Shown piece by piece: positions 5,377 to 8,469 of a DNA stretch of 8,469 nt (positions within the stretch are counted from its first letter, which is position 1; the number at the start of each line of letters is the position of its first letter). A program made the translations under genes and the position numbers. Below the pieces are notes generated by a model. The model was not told the DNA's origin. It did not search any database and saw only the letters and a program-made list of their open reading frames with translations. Origin of the DNA: an uncultured Candidatus Melainabacteria bacterium (lineage in GTDB: Bacteria; Cyanobacteriota; Vampirovibrionia; Gastranaerophilales; Gastranaerophilaceae); contig CAKUQA010000032.1 in NCBI GenBank assembly GCA_934675225.1, positions 1 to 8,469 of the forward strand, read 5' to 3'.

Positions 5377-5910
5377 ATGGAACAGGATATTTTATCTATA
5401 AAAATTAAACCTATGGAAAAATCTGACGTCGATTCTGTTATTTCTATTGAAGAAAAGGCTTACGGCCCTCACCATTGGTCAAAAGACTCTTTTTTGGGTG
5501 AATTGTCTAACGATTTAGCAAGATATTTCAGTGTTTTTGACAAAGATGGAAATTTAATTGCATATTGCGGTTGCTGGCAAATCTTGGAAGAAGCGCATAT
5601 AACAAATATCGCAGTTGATCCTGATTTTAGACAAAAACATATCGGAGAAGCGATGTTAATGACTATCATTAACGAGTGCTATAAAAATATGGCAAAATAT
5701 ATTACACTTGAAGTTAGAGTCGGAAATAAGCCGGCAATAGGGCTTTATGAAAAATACGGCTTTAAATCACTTGGAACAAGAAAAGGATATTATCAAGATA
5801 ATAATGAAGATGCCTTAATAATGTGGACAGAAAATATTTTTTACGATAAATTTAAAATAGGATATGAAAAAAATATCGCTGTTTTGAAGGGGAAAATAAA
5901 TATTTTATGA
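5377..5910 (+). CDS. rimI: Ribosomal protein bS18 N-alpha-acetyltransferase RimI
   Basis: A 177-residue GNAT-fold acetyltransferase that uses acetyl-CoA to acetylate the N-terminal alanine of ribosomal protein S18 and possibly other proteins. The order of elements is that of RimI: IKPMEKSDVDSVISIEEKAY near the N-terminus, HITNIAVDPDFRQKHIGEAML (residues 74-94) with the acetyl-CoA pyrophosphate loop RQKHIGEA (85-92), then LEVRVGNKPAIGLYEKYGF (111-129) with Glu112 and Tyr124/126 at the expected catalytic region. It ends with the RimI-type RKGYYQDNNEDALIMW. The protein runs about 25 residues past the usual GNAT end (around 150 residues) with a basic tail. No Shine-Dalgarno site precedes the ATG; a leaderless mRNA is likely. 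The stop overlaps the bioY start as ATGA, so the two are an operon with coupled translation. In some bacteria rimI sits with tsaB or tsaD; neither is seen here. Confidence 0.93.
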   Translation: MEQDILSIKIKPMEKSDVDSVISIEEKAYGPHHWSKDSFLGELSNDLARYFSVFDKDGNLIAYCGCWQILEEAHITNIAVDPDFRQKHIGEAMLMTIINECYKNMAKYITLEVRVGNKPAIGLYEKYGFKSLGTRKGYYQDNNEDALIMWTENIFYDKFKIGYEKNIAVLKGKINIL

Positions 5911-6566
5911 CTAACACTGCCGAACCAAAAATTAGAGTTGTAAAAAAACAAATTGAGGGGATAAGATTATCATTTGGAAGTTTACTTCTTATTCTATGTT
6001 GTACTTTTTTAATGATTTTGGCAACATTTACGCAGTTTAATGTAAACCATTTTATAATCCCTTCCGGATTATTCTCTGGAGAACAACTAAGCGTACACGA
6101 TTTTATCCATACATACAAACTTATTCCGCAAGTACCTGTAGTAATGTTCATTAGTGCATTTTTAGGTAGAAAATTTGGAATTACAAGTATTTTGCTCTAC
6201 ATTTTGCTTGGACTTTTTGTAATCCCTGTTTTTGCACTTGGCGGAGGTCCAAAGTATATTTTTGAATACAGTTTTGGCTATATATTAGCTTATATTCCGG
6301 CTGTATTTTTTGCAGGTTCAATTCTGAAAAGCGGTTTTTCAAACAGAAATATTATCCACGCTGCTTTAGTAGGCGTATTAACAATTCATGTTATCGGAAT
6401 TCTTTATATGTTATTTATTGCAGGATTGAAACATGATGGCGGTGCCTTTATGGGCGGTTGGATTTATTCTCAAAGCGGGATAAAAATTCTATATGACTTT
6501 TTATTTAGTTTTGCTGCTATTTTTATTGCAAAATATGCAAAAATTATTTTATGGTTTTTTATGTAA
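5907..6566 (+). CDS. bioY: BioY, biotin-specific substrate-binding (S) component of an ECF transporter
   Basis: A 219-residue integral membrane protein that binds biotin and, with the energy-coupling module (ATPases plus EcfT/BioN), imports it. About six hydrophobic segments are visible (roughly 24-42, 72-87, 92-112, 122-141, 150-172, 193-217). The BioY family region is clear: IPQVPVVMFISAFLGRKFG (73-91), LLYILLGLFVIPVFALGGG (96-114), then YIFEYSFGYILAYIPAVFFAG (117-137). The start overlaps the rimI stop by four bases; the only ribosome-site candidate is AGGGG at 5888-5892, unusually 14 bases upstream, so translational coupling probably matters. No biotin synthesis or ECF ATPase genes are in the window, so the energy module must be elsewhere. 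I see no riboswitch or BirA-like operator. Odd features are a longer than usual N-terminal tail and a hydrophobic C-terminus ending directly in the membrane segment. Confidence 0.92.
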   Translation: MTNTAEPKIRVVKKQIEGIRLSFGSLLLILCCTFLMILATFTQFNVNHFIIPSGLFSGEQLSVHDFIHTYKLIPQVPVVMFISAFLGRKFGITSILLYILLGLFVIPVFALGGGPKYIFEYSFGYILAYIPAVFFAGSILKSGFSNRNIIHAALVGVLTIHVIGILYMLFIAGLKHDGGAFMGGWIYSQSGIKILYDFLFSFAAIFIAKYAKIILWFFM

Positions 6567-6608
6567 ACTGCAAGGTTAAATTTATAAATATTAAAAGGGG
6601 TATATAAA

Positions 6609-7688
6609 ATGAAAATTCAAGGAATTGGCTACAACAATTTATCATTTGGCTCAAACAGACGTAAATTCGATGTACAAGGACACATTGGAACAATGTATGA
6701 TAACGGACAAAAAGTTACATACAATTCACAAAATATTATTGATACAGTAGCACCGAATAATGTAAAAAAAGTTCTTGTAAGTTCACTTTCAGGACTAAAT
6801 GCACAAGGAGTAGACACATTTTGTTCAGAAACTGACGCGGCAAAAGAAATTAAATCAATGCCAAACAATCCGAATGTAAAACTATATCCGTTATTATCTT
6901 GTCAACCCGGAATTACACAAGATACAAGCGTTGCAGAACAACTTCTTGAAAAAAATGATTTTTATGGTTTGAAATTCCATCCATCTAATACAAACCAATC
7001 AGTTAAAGATAATTTTGAAATATATTCAAAATACGTATCATTAGCAGAAAAGAAAGGGCTTCCATGCGTATTCCACTCTATTACTGATGGAAAATCTGAC
7101 CCGACAGAAATTATAAAACTTGCAGAAAAACATCCTAAACATCCGTTTGTACTTTATCATATTGACCTCGCAGCACAACCGGAACAAATGCTAAAAACAA
7201 TTGACAATATTTCAAATTCCGTAAATTCCGGCAAATCAAATTTATTTGTTGACATATCTTGGTTAACAAATCTATGGGATAATGCGGAGCAAAATAAAAA
7301 CACAATAAAATATGCTTTAGAAAAACTTGGAGCAGACAGAATTTTATTCGGCTCTGATACTCCGATTACAGAAATGGGTGACAAAAATAATTATGGTAAA
7401 TTTGCAGACTTTGTAGAAAATACCGTAAATGAATTTTATAAAGACAAACCTAAAGAGGCAGATACCGCATTAAATAAAATATTTTATGATAACGCAGAAG
7501 AACTTTTTATCAACAAAAAATGGTTTAAGCCGGCAGCAGAAAACCAACCTTCCAAAACAAAAGCAATCCTAATCGGAGCAGGTATTGCAGCAGTTGCAAT
7601 CGCAGCTATTGCCATAAAATGTTTTAATAGAGGTGAAAAACCTGTTGAAGATACACCTTCACATGTAAATAAAAACAATAATAAATAA
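6609..7688 (+). CDS. Membrane-tethered amidohydrolase-like (Amidohydro_2/TIM-barrel) protein with N-terminal FG signature
   Basis: A 359-residue protein with three parts. Residues 1-18 form a short leader with NNLSFGS, a signature I associate with many Gastranaerophilales proteins. Residues 19-300 look like a metal-dependent amidohydrolase barrel of the Amidohydro_2 type: FDVQGHIG (20-27), GLKFHP (120-125, His124), PCVFHSI (His156), FVLYHID (His184) and RILFGSDTP (245-252, Asp250). Residues about 317-337 form one Ala/Ile-rich membrane helix followed by a basic CFNRGEK and a polar tail. The first-strand motif of the family is usually HxH; here it is Gln23-x-His25, so metal binding may be altered or the enzyme inactive. 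The substrate is unknown. AAGGGG at 6595-6600, 8 bases before the ATG, fixes the start. It lies 42 bases after bioY with no terminator between, so co-transcription is likely. Confidence 0.82.
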   Translation: MKIQGIGYNNLSFGSNRRKFDVQGHIGTMYDNGQKVTYNSQNIIDTVAPNNVKKVLVSSLSGLNAQGVDTFCSETDAAKEIKSMPNNPNVKLYPLLSCQPGITQDTSVAEQLLEKNDFYGLKFHPSNTNQSVKDNFEIYSKYVSLAEKKGLPCVFHSITDGKSDPTEIIKLAEKHPKHPFVLYHIDLAAQPEQMLKTIDNISNSVNSGKSNLFVDISWLTNLWDNAEQNKNTIKYALEKLGADRILFGSDTPITEMGDKNNYGKFADFVENTVNEFYKDKPKEADTALNKIFYDNAEELFINKKWFKPAAENQPSKTKAILIGAGIAAVAIAAIAIKCFNRGEKPVEDTPSHVNKNNNK

Positions 7689-7696
7689 TTATTTAT
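7681..7696. repeat. A/T-only palindrome spanning two abutting stop codons
   Basis: A perfect 16-base inverted repeat, ATAAATAATTATTTAT, is centred on TAA/TTA, where the + strand hydrolase and the - strand ATPase gene stop with no base between them. There is no G/C stem and no terminator of the kind seen at 1873 and 4843, so it is probably incidental. Confidence 0.5.
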
Positions 7697-8469
7697 GAAA
7701 ACAAGCACAATAGTGATTTGTTCCAATATCTTCCAGAATTGGAACTTTTTGCGTGCAAATTTCATCACACTTATTACATCTCGGATGAAACCTACAACCG
7801 GAAATTTCTTGTAATATTGATGGAGGTTGTCCTTGAATTGTTTCTAATTTGGCATTTATATTAGATGGCAAAGAACGCAATAGAGCCTGTGTATATGGAT
7901 GTTTCGGGTTTGCAAAAAATTCTGCTGAAGGTGCTTTTTCTACAATTCGCCCGGCATACATTACCGAAACGTCATCAGCATTTTCTCCAACAAGTGCTAA
8001 ATCATGCGTAATTAGCAATATTGAAGTATCTCTTTCTTTTTGAATTTCTTTTAACAGTCTCATTATTTGAGCCTGAATTGTAACATCTAAAGCCGTTGTC
8101 GGTTCATCTGCAATAATAATTTCGGCATTACAACACAACGCCATGGCAATAATTGCGCGTTGCTTCATTCCTCCTGAAAACTCATGCGGATACGCTTTCA
8201 TTCTTTCTTTTGCGCATGGAATTTGCACAGCGTCAAGCGCCTCTACTGCTTTTTTATATGCAGCTTCTCCTTTTAGATTTTGATGAATTTTAATTACTTC
8301 CAGTAATTGATTTCCTATTGTAAACAACGGATTTAGCGACGTCATCGGGTCTTGCGGAATTAGAGCAATTTTGGCACCTCTAATTTTTTGCATCTGTTTT
8401 ATTGAAGCAGTTAACAGATTTTCGCCATTATAAATTATTTCTCCACCGGTTATTTGTGCAGTCTTAGGT
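7689..8469 (-). CDS. Peptide ABC transporter ATP-binding protein, DppD/OppD type (5' end outside window)
   Basis: The visible 259 residues of an ATPase that powers di-/oligopeptide (or nickel) import with two membrane permeases. The frame is open to the right edge; the Met at 8393 lies inside the family block GEIIYNGENL...MQKIRGAKIA and is not the start. The Walker A loop and true start are outside, about 60-70 residues away by comparison with the usual length near 325. Visible motifs (visible numbering): Q-loop IPQDPMTSLNP (Gln39), signature EFSGGMKQR (96-104), Walker B IIIADEP (117-123, Asp121 and Glu122), H-loop LLITHD (His155), and the C-terminal oligopeptide-transporter extension with HPYTQALL and GCRFHPRCNKCDEIC. 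The cysteine-rich end resembles the region said to hold a [4Fe-4S] cluster in some DppD proteins. No partner ATPase (DppF/OppF) follows; the gene is the last of its operon and abuts the convergent hydrolase gene without a terminator. Confidence 0.93.
   Translation of the reverse strand, partial: PKTAQITGGEIIYNGENLLTASIKQMQKIRGAKIALIPQDPMTSLNPLFTIGNQLLEVIKIHQNLKGEAAYKKAVEALDAVQIPCAKERMKAYPHEFSGGMKQRAIIAMALCCNAEIIIADEPTTALDVTIQAQIMRLLKEIQKERDTSILLITHDLALVGENADDVSVMYAGRIVEKAPSAEFFANPKHPYTQALLRSLPSNINAKLETIQGQPPSILQEISGCRFHPRCNKCDEICTQKVPILEDIGTNHYCACFHK

Noticed and set aside
5852..6151. Minus-strand 99-codon frame opposite rimI/bioY
   Set aside because: It lies wholly against two well-recognised genes, has no ribosome site I can see and no family resemblance; it is a shadow of the coding strand. 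Similar antisense frames at 5469-5669, 6629-6868, 7157-7384 and 7484-7768, and the + strand one at 7849-8043, were dropped for the same reason.

Overview
The window is AT-rich (by eye about 30-33% G+C), densely coded bacterial DNA. It most resembles a non-photosynthetic cyanobacterial relative of the Gastranaerophilales/Vampirovibrionia ('Melainabacteria') type. Three things suggest this: a cyanobacterial-style BioY and S41 carboxyl-terminal protease, a hydrolase opening with the short Asn/Ser-Phe-Gly N-terminal signature (NNLSFGS) that I recall as common in that group, and very A/T-rich coding sequence. The placement is inference; no rRNA or other marker gene is present, and I see no tRNA, CRISPR array, insertion sequence or origin.

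Layout. (1) Positions 1-1874, + strand: the end of a DpnII/MboI-type (GATC) restriction-modification operon. It holds a Dam-like adenine methylase cut by the left edge, a small PD-(D/E)XK nuclease-like protein of unknown role, and a DpnII-family endonuclease, closed by a perfect hairpin terminator that also serves the facing gene. (2) Positions 1922-4339, - strand: a secreted S41 (CtpA/Prc) protease, a previously unlisted 56-residue small protein with its own near-consensus promoter, and a DUF2400/TIGR02757 protein with endonuclease III-like features. (3) Position 4532 onward: a tandem zinc-ribbon protein (+) facing an unrecognised 102-residue protein with a CxxC motif (-); the two share a second symmetrical terminator. 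(4) Positions 5377-7688, + strand: rimI (ribosomal protein S18 acetyltransferase), bioY (biotin uptake, overlapping rimI by 4 bases) and a membrane-tethered amidohydrolase-like protein, probably one transcription unit. (5) Position 7689 to the right edge, - strand: the C-terminal two-thirds of a peptide ABC transporter ATPase (DppD/OppD type), whose stop codon directly abuts the hydrolase stop.

How the genes work together. The only clear system is restriction-modification: the methylase protects GATC, the DpnII-type enzyme cuts unmodified GATC, and the middle gene is translationally coupled to the methylase. In the classical DpnII operon the middle position is held by a second methylase (DpnA); here it is a nuclease-fold protein. 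The middle and endonuclease reading frames overlap openly across two poly-A tracts, so slippage there could fuse them. GATC is scarce in the window (8 sites by my count). The remaining genes are housekeeping (envelope proteolysis, DNA repair-like, ribosome modification, biotin and peptide import) with no common pathway. Two of them, the DUF2400 gene and rimI, have extended -10 motifs exactly six bases before the start codon, suggesting leaderless mRNAs.
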